From the NCBI RefSeq assembly GCF_011064595.1, contig NZ_JAALJI010000005.1, forward strand, positions 186,001 through 250,000: a stretch of 64,000 nucleotides of DNA, written 5' to 3'. Origin of the DNA: Paludisphaera soli. Its GTDB lineage: Bacteria; Planctomycetota; Planctomycetia; Isosphaerales; Isosphaeraceae. The notes beneath the pieces are model-generated. The model was not told the DNA's origin, ran no database searches, and saw only the letters and a list, made by a program, of their open reading frames with translations. Below are positions 9,501-20,859 of this stretch, one piece after another. How positions within the stretch are numbered: the first letter of the stretch is position 1; every line of letters starts with the position of its first letter. Made by a program: the position numbers and the translations under genes.

Positions 9501-10191
9501 CCTTGTTCCGCGCCGCGCGGGCCTCGCGGGCGGAGGCCGGCGTCCAGGTCCCGGAAGGGCCCGAGGGGGGCGCGGGGCCGGCGGGGCCGGCCGAGCGGTC
9601 GCCGCCGGCCGCGCCGTTGCGGTCGCGGCCGCGGGCGGCGGCGCGGCGGTCCTTGGCGGCGTTGTTGCGGCCCCGGGCCGGGCGGTTGGGGACCTGGCCC
9701 GCCGGCGGCCGGGGCGCGCCGATGATCACGTCGCGGCCGTAGTCCGCGCCCAGCAGCTCGTCCAGGGGGTCGAGGGCCGGGGCCGGGGCGGGGCCCGACG
9801 CGGGGCGAGGCGCGTCGTCCCCCGGGGCGGCGCCCGGGGGCTGGGGCGGGGCCGAGCCCGGCGCGCGGCGGGGGGGCTCGGCCACCAGCCGCACGGCCAT
9901 GTTCGGGGGCGACTGGAGGAACCCCCGCGAGTCGGCCAGCATCAGGGTGGCCCAGAGGTGCTTGCAGGGCTCCCCCTGGGGCCCGAAGTACGGGCACGAG
10001 CAGGTCGCCAGCAGCCGGGCCCCCCGGAGCCGCGCGCGGACCCGGTACTTGGTCGTCCCGCGCACGCGGGCGACGACCTCGTTGGGCTTCGCCGACATCA
10101 GGCTGACGCGGCCCTTCGTGAAGTACGACTGGCCTCGCGCGCGGACGGCGTCGCTGAAATTTCGCGCGACTTTCTGGGCGATCCCCATCAT
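6550..10191 (-). CDS. SWIM zinc-finger SNF2-family helicase
   Basis: A protein of 1213 residues. A SWIM zinc finger (CSC ... CKH) lies at ~64-78. An Ala/Arg/Pro-rich low-complexity stretch follows (~95-260), then a long middle region, then a SNF2 ATPase: DDMGLGKT Walker A at ~780, DEAQ Walker B box at ~880, and helicase C-terminal motifs including SLKAGGLGLNLTAA, DPWWNPAVEAQA and DRSHRIGQ between ~1040 and 1190. Proteins of this type remodel or translocate on DNA and act in repair or transcription. The start chosen (ATG at 10191, followed by a second ATG) has GGGTGGG upstream; the frame stays open far upstream, but that sequence is antisense to gyrB. It points the same way as gyrB with a 164-bp gap. 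Confidence 0.9.
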   Translation of the reverse strand: MMGIAQKVARNFSDAVRARGQSYFTKGRVSLMSAKPNEVVARVRGTTKYRVRARLRGARLLATCSCPYFGPQGEPCKHLWATLMLADSRGFLQSPPNMAVRLVAEPPRRAPGSAPPQPPGAAPGDDAPRPASGPAPAPALDPLDELLGADYGRDVIIGAPRPPAGQVPNRPARGRNNAAKDRRAAARGRDRNGAAGGDRSAGPAGPAPPSGPSGTWTPASAREARAARNKARREDAAAGRAGAGAAGAKAVNRNAKRLLVYVLDVAATQAQNQVVIDLARRQRKPTGEWGPLRPWWYAPKAAHVKYDPEDRLLLALLDEAHHGVPTLTAGLNGHGHPPGEDGAAAAPAAPARRANPAAELRGTRRFILRKDQASLVERLARSGRLRLRRTDGEDEPPTMRWDDGQPWRFALDLRAEAGGKRWSWRGVLRRGDNRMDLAEPLVLVPGLLVLGVGRAARFDDLGVMTWIVRLRYEKEITFVEPQQDLMLGRILAEARVPAGELVETMALEEIAVKPRPSLTLRTPRQNWGLAADKLLAELEFDYDGALIPAGRTTPLAVSTELGLVIRRDPRTESAADVKLFELGFREAKDPRLDPNTLELPAKRMDAVTKELVQEGWRIEAEGKLIRPAGEFKLALSTGIDWFDLDGGVDYGGQSVSLPELLAAARRGEAMIELGDGSMGMLPEEWLKRYGLLADLGAAGENGALRFNASQAGLLDALLENQPEIQIDEAFAKVRKNLRQFDGVVPLDSPPGFHGELRAYQREGLGWLDYLQRFGFGGILADDMGLGKTIQVLALLQRRRFRRQAKGPTLAVVPRSLVFNWLQEAEKFTPRLRVLDYTGPGRHPLREKFDEYDLIVTTYGTMRTDIAELVEVEFDYVILDEAQAIKNAESQSAKAARLLRSRHRLAISGTPIENHIGELWSLLEFLNPGMLGSDTVFKRYAGSSTLAEGEDRSLLAKALRPFILRRTKSEVVKDLPDKTEQTLYCDMESEQRRTYEELRVHYRDALLKKDSAELNRSKIEVLEALLRLRQAACHPGLISPDLNSSPSAKLDLLMPSLAEIVEEGHKVLVFSQFTSFLSIVKERLDQEGLVYEYLDGRTRNRAAKVDRFQNDTECPIFLISLKAGGLGLNLTAAEYVYLLDPWWNPAVEAQAIDRSHRIGQTQHVFAYRLICRNTVEEKILELQQKKRDLADAILNADNRVISGLTREDLEFLLS

Positions 10192-10355
10192 CGATTCCCA
10201 CCCTGAACGCATCGGCCGGAGGGCCGGCCCGGCCCCGGGGTTCGCTCCCCCGCGGCGGGCCTCCCCGTCCTCGTCCCTTCCCGTCCGTCTCCCTCGCGTC
10301 GCGCCCCGCGGCCTCGGCCTTCGGCCGCCGCCCGGGCGCGCCCCGGCGTCCGTCG

Positions 10356-13437
<3,082 letters not shown>

Positions 13438-13493
13438 GCGGGTCTGGCGTCCTGGCTGGCCGGGTCGATCGGTCGGCCGGTGGGGCCGGGGCC

Positions 13494-14612
13494 TCAGCGC
13501 TCGCGCGTCAGGGGCATCACGACGTAGGTGTAATCGTCCGGGGTCTTGAACACGGCGGCGTTCTTGGCGTCGATCAGCTCGGCGGTGATCTCGGCGTCGT
13601 CGTCCAGGGTCTTCAGGGCGTCGAGCAGGTAGCGGGGGTCGAACGTGATGTCGACGGGCTTGCCCTGGTAGTCCAGCGGCAGGTCCACCTGGGCGCTGCC
13701 GACGTCGGCCGCCTGGCTCGACAGCACCAGGGCCCCGGGCCCGAACTGGAAGTCGACCCCCCGGCTCTCGTCGCTGGTGACGATCGAGGCCTGCTCGACG
13801 GCCAGCCGGAGCGGGCCCACCGTCATCGGCACCCGGGTCTCGACGCTCGTGGGGAAGACGTCCTGATAGCGCGGGAACCGGCCCTCGACGAGTCGGCTGT
13901 AGATCACGGCCCCCTCGGTCCGCACCAGCACGGCCGCCCCGGACTGGATCGTCAGGTGGACGAGCAGGTCGTCGTCGACGAGGTTCCGCTCGATCAGCTT
14001 CAGGGCCTTGACCGGGATCACCGGCGTCCCCGAGGGCGCGGGCGGGTCGTTCTCGGACTGGGCCTCGGCGGACATCTTCGCCAGCCGGCGGCCGTCGGTC
14101 CCGATCATCGACACGCCGTCGGGCCTCAGCTCGACGAGCACGCCCCCCAGGGCGTACCGGGCGCTCTCCAGGTCGGTGGCGAACACGGTCCGGCGGATCA
14201 GCTTCTTGAGGTTGCCCGACAGGATCACATGATACCGATCGGCGGCGAAATCGGGAACCTCGGGATAGAGGCTCGGGTCCTCCAGCGGCAGCTTGAAGCT
14301 GGAACGGGCCCCCTTGACCAGCAGGTGCTCCTCGGTCGTCTCCAGGAGCAGGTCCTGGTCGCCGCTGGTCCGCAGGATCGGGCCGATCTTGGCCGTCGGC
14401 AGGATCGCCGAGCCGGCCGCCTCGACCTTGACCCCCAGGACCCGGTGGCGGATCCCCACCTCCAGGTCGGTCCCCATCAGGACCGAGCCCTCCTCGTCGT
14501 CGACCGTGAGCTTGACGTTCTGCAGGATCGGCTTGGGACTCCGCGTGGGCACGACGCCGCTGACCATGTTGAACGCGGTGAGCAGTCCTTCGCGATTGCA
14601 CAATGCCCTCAT
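13494..14612 (-). CDS. dnaN: DNA polymerase III beta clamp
   Basis: A protein of 372 residues, the usual clamp length. Family signatures include the N-terminal LLTAFNMVSGVVPTRSPKPI followed by LQNVKL, GTDLEVGIRHRV, RTVFATDLESARYALGGV, TDGRRLA and the C-terminal peptide DDYTYVVMPLTRER. The clamp encircles DNA and holds polymerases and other partners through its hydrophobic pocket. The three-gene order dnaN, DUF721, gyrB on one strand suggests co-expression; the gap to DUF721 is 56 bp. Confidence 0.97.
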   Translation of the reverse strand: MRALCNREGLLTAFNMVSGVVPTRSPKPILQNVKLTVDDEEGSVLMGTDLEVGIRHRVLGVKVEAAGSAILPTAKIGPILRTSGDQDLLLETTEEHLLVKGARSSFKLPLEDPSLYPEVPDFAADRYHVILSGNLKKLIRRTVFATDLESARYALGGVLVELRPDGVSMIGTDGRRLAKMSAEAQSENDPPAPSGTPVIPVKALKLIERNLVDDDLLVHLTIQSGAAVLVRTEGAVIYSRLVEGRFPRYQDVFPTSVETRVPMTVGPLRLAVEQASIVTSDESRGVDFQFGPGALVLSSQAADVGSAQVDLPLDYQGKPVDITFDPRYLLDALKTLDDDAEITAELIDAKNAAVFKTPDDYTYVVMPLTRER

Positions 14613-15046
14613 GCGCGTGCCTCGTTCTGGGACGTTGCGTTGCTCGGCCCCGGTCGCATTCCGCCGGGCCGAAAGGGATGAAGGGGGAGGGCCGGAGCCG
14701 CCTCGCCACGTCGCGGATCGACGGCGGGCGGGGAAGGGGGGGACGCATCGAGCCGCCCGCGTCCGCTCATCTCCGATAGGTTCGTCGCCGCTCCATCATA
14801 CCACGATCGAGGGCCCGGCGCACCCCCCGGACCCCGCGATTCGCCTCCGGACGGGGAGGAGCGAGGGGCCGCAGGCTCGGGGCCCCCTCGGCCTCGTCCC
14901 GGGCGGGCCTCGCGTCGGGGCCGACGGACGGCGTCTTTCCTCGCACGGCGGGGCCCCGGTCGGTCGAGGGCCCGTCCCGGCGTCTCCCCGTATTCCCTGT
15001 GAGAGAAATCTCTACCGCCGTATTAATCATAGTGCGGCGGCGGGGC

Positions 15047-15055
15047 TGTGGATAA
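15047..15055 (-). promoter_or_regulatory. DnaA box 1
   Basis: The plus-strand text TGTGGATAA is the exact reverse complement of the strongest DnaA box TTATCCACA. It sits 14 bp from an A+T-rich patch. Confidence 0.65.
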
Positions 15056-15249
15056 CTTCCCGAGCGTCCGACGAACTCCAGAATACCAAAAGACTTACCG
15101 GGAGGCAACGGCATCCCCGCGCCGTTCACATCCCGGTTCACGGGATTGTGGACGGCCCGCGCGCAGCCGTCGACGACCGTGCAGGGCGCGAGCGGAGCCG
15201 TGATCGGGCCGTGCACGGCCGGCCGATCGGCGCGCGGTCGATCCGCGAG

Positions 15250-15258
15250 TTATCCACA
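15250..15258 (+). promoter_or_regulatory. DnaA box 2
   Basis: An exact TTATCCACA on the plus strand, pointing towards box 1. A second weak copy (TCGTCCACC) follows directly. Confidence 0.65.
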
Positions 15259-15505
15259 GGTCGTCCACCGATCGAAGCCGCCGCGGGGGGCGTGCGGGCG
15301 TGAGGGTCCGGCGGGGCGGGCGATCCGAGCCCGAGTCTGCCGATCCGTCGGCCTGCGCTTCCTTGCGTCCTCTTTTTCGGTCGGCGAGACCTTCGCGGTT
15401 GAGAACAATGGCGAGACTTTCCCGCAAGCCCCGCCGGCTTCGGAATCCGGGAGCTTCCGCGAGGGCCCGGCCCAACCCGCATCCTCCCGCCCTCCACGTC
15501 AGGCC

Positions 15506-16351
15506 CTACAGGACCAGCTTCCATTCGTCGCGCGCGAAGTAGCGGCACATGCCCGAGAACTCGGCCTCGGGGGCGATCATGGAGCGGACCCGGGCCTCGA
15601 CGTCGCGCAGCAGGTCGCCCGAGAGCCTTCCCGAATCGAGGACGAGTCGATAGGTCTCCAGGTACGCGTACTGGACGTGCCGAAGCCGGAGCAGCTCGAC
15701 CCGGTTCAGCCCGAGGCAGCTCTCGGCCGCTTCGAACGCCCGGCGGCTGGCGACGCGTCTCGGGTGGCGCGCCGCGATCGCCACCTGGCGCTGGATCGGG
15801 TCGACGACCCATTTGAAGAGCGGCTCGGGATCGTCGAGATAGGGGTCGACGAGCCCGGCCTTCTCGCGGGCGGCCGCTCGGAGGAATTCGGCCCGGGGAT
15901 GCCCCTCGGCGTCGTTCAGCGGATCCGGGGCGAGCCTCGCGGCGATCGCCCGACGCTCGTCCTTCGTCAGCGCGGCGGCCCCCCCGGGGATGGGAGGGTG
16001 GCTCATGGGGGCGCCGTGGACCGGGAACCGGTCGGCCTTGTAGACCTGGTTGCAGATCTGGCAGGCGAAGACGTAGTTGTCATAACAGTAGGCGAGCCAC
16101 CAGTACGAGCTCTTGGGTCGGAAGTGCTCCACGTCGCCGTGGGCGACGACCGAGGTCGCGGCCTCGCAGTAGGCGCACTTGCCGAAGGAATCGGCCTTGA
16201 GCTGGTCCTTGGCGACCTTCCACGAGTCCTTGAAGCGGACGTCGCCCTTCAGGTGGCCGTCCAGCAGCGCCAGCATCTTGGCCTCGCGGTGCCGGCCCCG
16301 GAAGCCGGCATGGACGGAGCGGGCCGAGCGATCGCGCGCGAGTCGGATCAA
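15506..16351 (-). CDS. HNH endonuclease, PtuB-like partner of an AAA ATPase (Septu-like defence)
   Basis: A protein of 281 residues. An HNH core lies at ~58-105: KCAYCEA, then VEHFRPK, then YVFACQICNQVYKADRFP, giving paired Cys-x2-Cys zinc ligands around the His-containing catalytic strand. It also has LVDPYLDDPEPLFKWV, a phrase typical of HNH proteins paired with ATPases (TIGR02646-like). It starts 25 bp after the ATPase gene stop on the same strand. This ATPase-then-HNH order matches the two-gene Septu anti-phage system, in which the nuclease is held by the ATPase and released on infection. Assignment to Septu is inference from domain pair and order. Confidence 0.8.
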   Translation of the reverse strand: MIRLARDRSARSVHAGFRGRHREAKMLALLDGHLKGDVRFKDSWKVAKDQLKADSFGKCAYCEAATSVVAHGDVEHFRPKSSYWWLAYCYDNYVFACQICNQVYKADRFPVHGAPMSHPPIPGGAAALTKDERRAIAARLAPDPLNDAEGHPRAEFLRAAAREKAGLVDPYLDDPEPLFKWVVDPIQRQVAIAARHPRRVASRRAFEAAESCLGLNRVELLRLRHVQYAYLETYRLVLDSGRLSGDLLRDVEARVRSMIAPEAEFSGMCRYFARDEWKLVL

Positions 16352-16376
16352 GGGAGTCCCCCCTGGCGGCCCCGGA

Positions 16377-17720
16377 TCATGAGCCGCCGCGGCGGGGCTT
16401 GGGCCTGGCCTTGGCGGCTTTCGGCCTCCCGCCGGCGGGCGCGGCCGGATCCCCGGCCGGGGGGGCTTCGGCCTGCAGGGCCGCGAGGATCTCCTCCATG
16501 AGCTCGCGTTGCCGGGGGCCCTGGGGGGTCGCGGCGTTCCAGTCGGGCAGCGCGAGGATCTCGCGCTCGAGTTCGGGGAGCCGGGCTCGCTCCGCCCGCG
16601 TGAGGCGGCCCGACGGCTTGTCGTTCAGCTCCCGGAACTCCGACCGCATCCGCTCGACCGGTCGCGAGTCGACGGTTTCCAGGCCGAAGAGGGGGCTCAC
16701 CAGGAGCTGATGGAGCATCAGCTTGCGCGGCTCGCCCTCGAAGGGGTGGAGCGTCGGCGGGGCGTGGTCGCCGTCGCGTTTCAGGACGAACAGCTCTCCG
16801 GGGCCCGCCTGGTGCACGGTCAGGGCCGAATGGGTGGTGGCCAGGATCTGGAAGTTCGGCAGCTTGGCCGACAGGAAATCGACGAGCTGGCGCTTCCAGA
16901 CCGGATGGAGGTGGAGGTCCATCTCGTCGATCAGGAGCAGGCCGCGGGCGGACAGGGGGTTCTTGTAGTCCTCGAAGATGCGGGTGATCCGGTCGAGGAG
17001 GTCGCCGCACCAGGCGGCCGCGTTCTGGTAGCCGTCGCTGAGCAGCTCGAACGGCAGCAGGCCGTCGGGGGTCCGGAACAGCAGCTTCCGGGCCGATTTG
17101 TCGATCCGCTCGAAGGCGACGCCCGGCAGCAGGTCGTCGAGGGTCGAGCGGACGACTTGCAGCCCCTCCTCGCCCCGCTCGTAGTCGAGGGCCATCGCCC
17201 AGTATTCGAGCGGGGTGAGCGTCGCGTCGTTCGAGAACATCGTCGCCACCGACCGCGATCGGGGGTGGCTGAAGACCTCCGACGCCGCGCGGCGGGGATC
17301 GCCGAGCCGTCGCGAGACCCCGTAGCCGACGACCGGGTAGTTCCGCGCCGAGTGGGCCAGCGCGCGGTCCAGGCGTTCGAGCGACTCCCGGTTGCCTTCG
17401 AAGATCCGGCGGATGTGGTCGCCCCGCGTCAGGTTCAGCTCGACGTGGCGCGTCTCGCCGTCGGCGGTGACCAGCTCGGCGGCCATGCGGCAGCGGTCGG
17501 CCTTCAGGCTGATCCAGGAGTCCGGGTCGCCGATCAGCTCGGGGAGCGCCTCGCTGCCGGCCAGCAGGAGGGCGATCGACCGCAGGACCGTGCTCTTGCC
17601 GCAGCCGTTCTGCCCGAGCAGCAAGGTCCACTTGCGGACGGGGGCGTCGGCCCCCCGGAACGAAAGGTCGAGCGCCTCGATCGCCCGCACGTTCTCGAGG
17701 ACGAGTCGCTTCAGGAACAT
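16377..17720 (-). CDS. AAA/ABC-type ATPase, PtuA-like (Septu-like defence)
   Basis: A protein of 447 residues related to SMC/RecF/OLD-type ATPases. Residues ~1-45 read MFLKRLVLENVRAIEALDLSF, the strand pattern of the family, with Walker A GQNGCGKST near ~41. The C-terminal half has the signature-like LLSDGYQ, Walker B LLLIDEMDLHLHP and the switch His in ATTHSALTV. There is no TOPRIM domain, which separates it from OLD nucleases; the nuclease is supplied by the adjacent HNH gene. The tail is Pro/Lys/Arg-rich. The start at 17720 was chosen because the fold begins there; the frame remains open another 26 codons through a CGGC tandem repeat. Confidence 0.82.
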   Translation of the reverse strand: MFLKRLVLENVRAIEALDLSFRGADAPVRKWTLLLGQNGCGKSTVLRSIALLLAGSEALPELIGDPDSWISLKADRCRMAAELVTADGETRHVELNLTRGDHIRRIFEGNRESLERLDRALAHSARNYPVVGYGVSRRLGDPRRAASEVFSHPRSRSVATMFSNDATLTPLEYWAMALDYERGEEGLQVVRSTLDDLLPGVAFERIDKSARKLLFRTPDGLLPFELLSDGYQNAAAWCGDLLDRITRIFEDYKNPLSARGLLLIDEMDLHLHPVWKRQLVDFLSAKLPNFQILATTHSALTVHQAGPGELFVLKRDGDHAPPTLHPFEGEPRKLMLHQLLVSPLFGLETVDSRPVERMRSEFRELNDKPSGRLTRAERARLPELEREILALPDWNAATPQGPRQRELMEEILAALQAEAPPAGDPAAPAGGRPKAAKARPKPRRGGS

Positions 17721-17750
17721 CGCCCGAGCCCTCGCAGTGGTCCCGTTGAT

Positions 17751-17774
17751 CGGCCGGCCGGCCGGCCGGCCGGC
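17751..17774. repeat. Tetranucleotide tandem repeat CGGC x6
   Basis: Six perfect CGGC units lie 31 bp upstream of the chosen ATPase start. The tract is self-complementary and can fold back. Such tracts can gain or lose units during replication. Confidence 0.8.
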
Positions 17775-17799
17775 GCGGCCGCGCCGCACGATCGTCACT

Positions 17800-19017
17800 C
17801 TAGCATCGGCCGTCGCGGAGGGCGAGCGGCGGGTCGGCTCGCGGGCGATAGGGCCACAGCGCGGGGACTTCCGGCAGCGCGCGGACCTCGTCGACGAACG
17901 ACGCGGCGAGGATCGCAGGCGCGTAGCCGCCGGCGCGGATGCGCCTCAGGGCCGAGGCGTGGATCATCACCTCCTCGGCCGGCCTCCCCTCGGTCACGAT
18001 CGTCCGATGCCGGCCGAGGCCGACGCCCAGGCGACCGCGCCCCGTCGTCGGGTCCCGGACGTACTTGGGGACGTACTCGAAGGGCCGCCAGGCCGGGGTC
18101 AGCGACTCGTGCATCGGCTCCGCCCAGGGGGCCTCGGGCGCGGGGTGGCGGCTCCGGACGGCGAGGAGGCGGGACGGGTCGATGAGCAGGCCCTTCGCTG
18201 CGGCCTCGGCGACCATCCAGTCGAAGGGCTCGCGCCAGAGGCCCCCCTCGCGCTCGGGGTAGCCGCCGCCGACGTCGGAATGCACGCCGGGGAACCAGGC
18301 CTGCAGGAGGTCCTGGCCCTCGGCCCGGCGGAATTCGTTCTGGCGGAAGAACCAGCGCCGCTCGTCGAGCGCCAGGGCGTGGCGGACCGCCCCGACGCTC
18401 GGGTTGCTGCGGGTGTAGGGGTACGAGCGGGGATTGTAGACCCAGCCGACCGACGCGACGGTGTCCCAGCAGCCCAGGAAGTGGACCGGGAAGCGGCGGT
18501 CGTCCTTCGCCGCCCCGGGCACGGCGCGGGCGAACGTGTTGCGGAACTGGTTGCTCAGCTTCCAGTAGTTGGAGCCGCCCGCGTCGTCGCGCCGGTCCGC
18601 ATCGCGCGAGGCGGAGAAGAGGCGCATCAGGTAGGGGGTGAGGTTGTGCTGGCCGCGAGGGAGCAGCCCCAGCGCGTGCAGCAGGGCCGCCAGGACGCGG
18701 ACGGCGTACGCGCCCCGGCTGAACCCGAAGAGGAAGACCCGGTCGCCGGGCTCCCAGGCGTCCATCAGGTAGGCGTACGCCCCTTCGACCTTGCGCGACA
18801 GCCCGGCCCCGAAGGCCAGGCCCGCCGCCTCGGAGAGCCGCCTCGCGATCCTCGTCGTCGTCCCGGGCTCCGGCAGCGTCCCCACGCCGGGGTCGTAGTA
18901 GAGCCGCTGCCGCCCCTGGTCCCGGTCGAGCGCCTGGACGAGCCGGACGATGCTGGTGTTCTCGGGGCCGAACTCATTGTTCGTGCCGTCGCAGAGGACC
19001 ACCAGGTTCCGGCCCAT
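17800..19017 (-). CDS. DUF2235 alpha/beta hydrolase-like protein
   Basis: A protein of 405 residues. It opens with the DUF2235 phrase NLVVLCDGTNNEFG, then YYDPGVGT, the nucleophile-elbow GFSRGAYAVR (~117-126), FLGCWDTVAS, and HSDVGGGYPE with the conserved Asp. DUF2235 includes lipase-type hydrolases such as type VI effectors of the Tle family, but also stand-alone proteins; no secretion genes are nearby. It follows rhamnulokinase by 33 bp and may be co-transcribed with it. Substrate is unknown. Confidence 0.88.
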   Translation of the reverse strand: MGRNLVVLCDGTNNEFGPENTSIVRLVQALDRDQGRQRLYYDPGVGTLPEPGTTTRIARRLSEAAGLAFGAGLSRKVEGAYAYLMDAWEPGDRVFLFGFSRGAYAVRVLAALLHALGLLPRGQHNLTPYLMRLFSASRDADRRDDAGGSNYWKLSNQFRNTFARAVPGAAKDDRRFPVHFLGCWDTVASVGWVYNPRSYPYTRSNPSVGAVRHALALDERRWFFRQNEFRRAEGQDLLQAWFPGVHSDVGGGYPEREGGLWREPFDWMVAEAAAKGLLIDPSRLLAVRSRHPAPEAPWAEPMHESLTPAWRPFEYVPKYVRDPTTGRGRLGVGLGRHRTIVTEGRPAEEVMIHASALRRIRAGGYAPAILAASFVDEVRALPEVPALWPYRPRADPPLALRDGRC

Positions 19018-19050
19018 CGAGGATCCTCCCGCGGCGCGCCGAGATCGCGT

Positions 19051-20556
19051 TCAGGACTTCACCAGCTCCTGGAAGCGGCCGTTGGCGTCGTCCCAGGCGG
19101 CGGTGCGGCGCGGCTCGTAGACGGTGACGGGGAACGAGCGGGCGACGATGGCGCGGAGGTCCTGGAGCGAGCCGATCCGGTTGCGGCCGTACGCCTGCAT
19201 CAGGATGTTGCCGATGGCCGTGGCCTCGACCGGCCCGGCGTGGACCGGCCGGCCGCAGGCGTCGGCGGCGAACTGGCAGAGGAGCGTGTTCTTGGAGCCG
19301 CCGCCGACGATGTGGATCGTCTTGATCTTCGTCCCGCAGATCGCCTCCAGCCGCTCGATCGTCCAGCGGTACTTCAGCGCCAGGCTCTCCAGGCAGGTGC
19401 GGATCAGCGCGCCTTCGGAGTCCGGCGCGGGCTGGCCGGTCTTCTCGCAGTAGGCGACGATCCGCGCGGGCATGTCGCCGTGCGAGAGGAACGACGGGTC
19501 GTCGGGGTCGATCAGGGGCCCGAACGGCGACGACGACATCGCCATCGCCATGAGCTGCTCGTAGCTCATGTCGTTGCCCGCCCGCGCCCAGGTCCGGCGC
19601 GACTCCTGCACGAGCCAGAGGCCCATGATGTTCTTCAGCAGCCGCGTGGTCCCGAGGACGCCCCCCTCGTTCGTGAAGTTGTAGCGATAGGTCTGCTCGT
19701 TGATGACCGGCCGGGGGACCTCGACGCCCAGGAGCGACCAGGTGCCGGAGCTGAGGTAGCACCAGTCCGGCGGCGAGTCGGTGCCGACGGTCGGGCTGGC
19801 GGTCGGCACGGCGACGACGGCGCTGGCGGTGTCGTGCGTCGGCGGCGCGATGACGGTGACGGGCTTCGCCAGGCCGACCTCCTCGGCCACCGAGGACCGC
19901 AGCATCCCCAGCTCGTCGCCGGGCTCGATGAGGTTCGGCAGGATCGACCGGGGGAGCCCCAGCGCCGTGCAGATCTCGTCCGACCACTGGCCGGTGCGGG
20001 GGTCGAGGAGCTGGGTGGTGGACGAGTCGGTCCGCTCGGCGGCGCGGACGCCGGTGAGCAGCCAGCCGAGGACGTCGGGCACCATCAACATCGTCTCGGC
20101 CGCTTCGAGCAGCGGGGAGTTCGCGGCCTTGAGCGCCAAAAGTTGGTAGACGGTGTTGAACGGCAGGAACTGGAGGCCGGTGATCTCGTAGATCCGCTCC
20201 TTGGCGATCTTGGAGAAGGCCAGGTCGAGCATGCCGTCGGTGCGCGGGTCGCGGTAGTGGACCGGGTTTCCCAGCAGGGTGTCGCCGCGGCCGATGAGCC
20301 CGAAGTCGACGCCCCAGGTGTCGACGCCGATGGCGTCGAGCGAGGCCTTCGACGCGGCCGTCTTGCGGATCGCGTCCTTCATCTCGTCGAACAGGCGCGG
20401 GAGGTCCCAGTAGAGGGTGTCGAGCATCCGCACCGGGCCGTTGGGGAACCGGTGGATCTCCTCCAGCCCCAGCCGGTCGCCGTCGAACCGCCCGAGCATC
20501 CCGCGCCCGCTCTCCGCGCCCAGGTCCAGCGCCAGGTAATCCGTCGTCTTCGCCAT
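19051..20556 (-). CDS. rhaB: Rhamnulokinase (FGGY family)
   Basis: A protein of 501 residues, close to the family length. The N-terminus DYLALDLGAESGRGMLGRFD is the RhaB version of the FGGY phosphate-binding loop. Further motifs are GVDTWGVDFGLI, FLPFNTVYQLLAL (~170), PPTHDTASAVVAVP, YLSSGTWSLLGVE, NEGGVLGTTRLLKNI and the ATP-binding HIVGGGSKNTLLCQFAAD. It phosphorylates L-rhamnulose in rhamnose breakdown. No isomerase or aldolase gene is next to it. The start at 20556 is where homology begins; the frame is open upstream without family sequence. Confidence 0.93.
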   Translation of the reverse strand: MAKTTDYLALDLGAESGRGMLGRFDGDRLGLEEIHRFPNGPVRMLDTLYWDLPRLFDEMKDAIRKTAASKASLDAIGVDTWGVDFGLIGRGDTLLGNPVHYRDPRTDGMLDLAFSKIAKERIYEITGLQFLPFNTVYQLLALKAANSPLLEAAETMLMVPDVLGWLLTGVRAAERTDSSTTQLLDPRTGQWSDEICTALGLPRSILPNLIEPGDELGMLRSSVAEEVGLAKPVTVIAPPTHDTASAVVAVPTASPTVGTDSPPDWCYLSSGTWSLLGVEVPRPVINEQTYRYNFTNEGGVLGTTRLLKNIMGLWLVQESRRTWARAGNDMSYEQLMAMAMSSSPFGPLIDPDDPSFLSHGDMPARIVAYCEKTGQPAPDSEGALIRTCLESLALKYRWTIERLEAICGTKIKTIHIVGGGSKNTLLCQFAADACGRPVHAGPVEATAIGNILMQAYGRNRIGSLQDLRAIVARSFPVTVYEPRRTAAWDDANGRFQELVKS

Positions 20557-20859
20557 CGTCTTGCCGTCTCCGCGCACGGATGAACCCGGGCCGCCTCGCG
20601 ATCCGAACCCGCCCTCGACCCATCGACACGGCCGCCGACGCGCTCCCGCGCGTCCCGACCCGGGCGTCTCGCGACGCCTCGCACGCCCAAGATCATAAGC
20701 CATCGGGCGCGGGCCCCTCAAGCGGGGTACGTCTCTCGATCGGGCGTCGTCGCCCGCTTGCGGGGCGATCGGGCCGGGGTTAGGCTGCCCGAGAGAGGTT
20801 GCGATCAGCGAGCGGCAGCCGTCGGACCGCCCGCAAGCAGGCGACGCCGAAATCCGCCG
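20557..20859. other. Intergenic region upstream of rhaB
   Basis: About 300 bp of G+C-rich sequence between rhaB and the following genes, presumably holding the rhaB promoter on the minus strand. I see no clear promoter, repeat or RNA gene. Confidence 0.4.

Larger units (their letters stand above)
14613..15505. other. Candidate replication origin (oriC) region
   Basis: About 890 bp without a convincing gene, upstream of dnaN. It holds two perfect DnaA boxes TTATCCACA: one on the minus strand at 15047-15055, one on the plus strand at 15250-15258, about 200 bp apart and facing each other. A relaxed copy (TGTGGACGG) lies near 15147. Beside the first box is the most A+T-rich patch of the region (15000-15032, with AGAGAAATCTCT and TATTAATCATAG), a possible unwinding element; another A+T-rich stretch is at 15080-15097. 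dnaA is not adjacent. The combination of dnaN, gyrB, a DciA-like gene and DnaA boxes supports an origin, though dnaN transcription also starts here. Confidence 0.6.

Noticed and set aside
6706-10206. Long plus-strand frame opposite the SNF2 helicase
   Set aside because: Shadow of a well-supported gene; no domains in the translation.
14767-15475. Small open frames inside the origin candidate region
   Set aside because: Both strands give Arg/Pro/Ser-rich translations, no ribosome binding sites, and the DnaA boxes lie within them.
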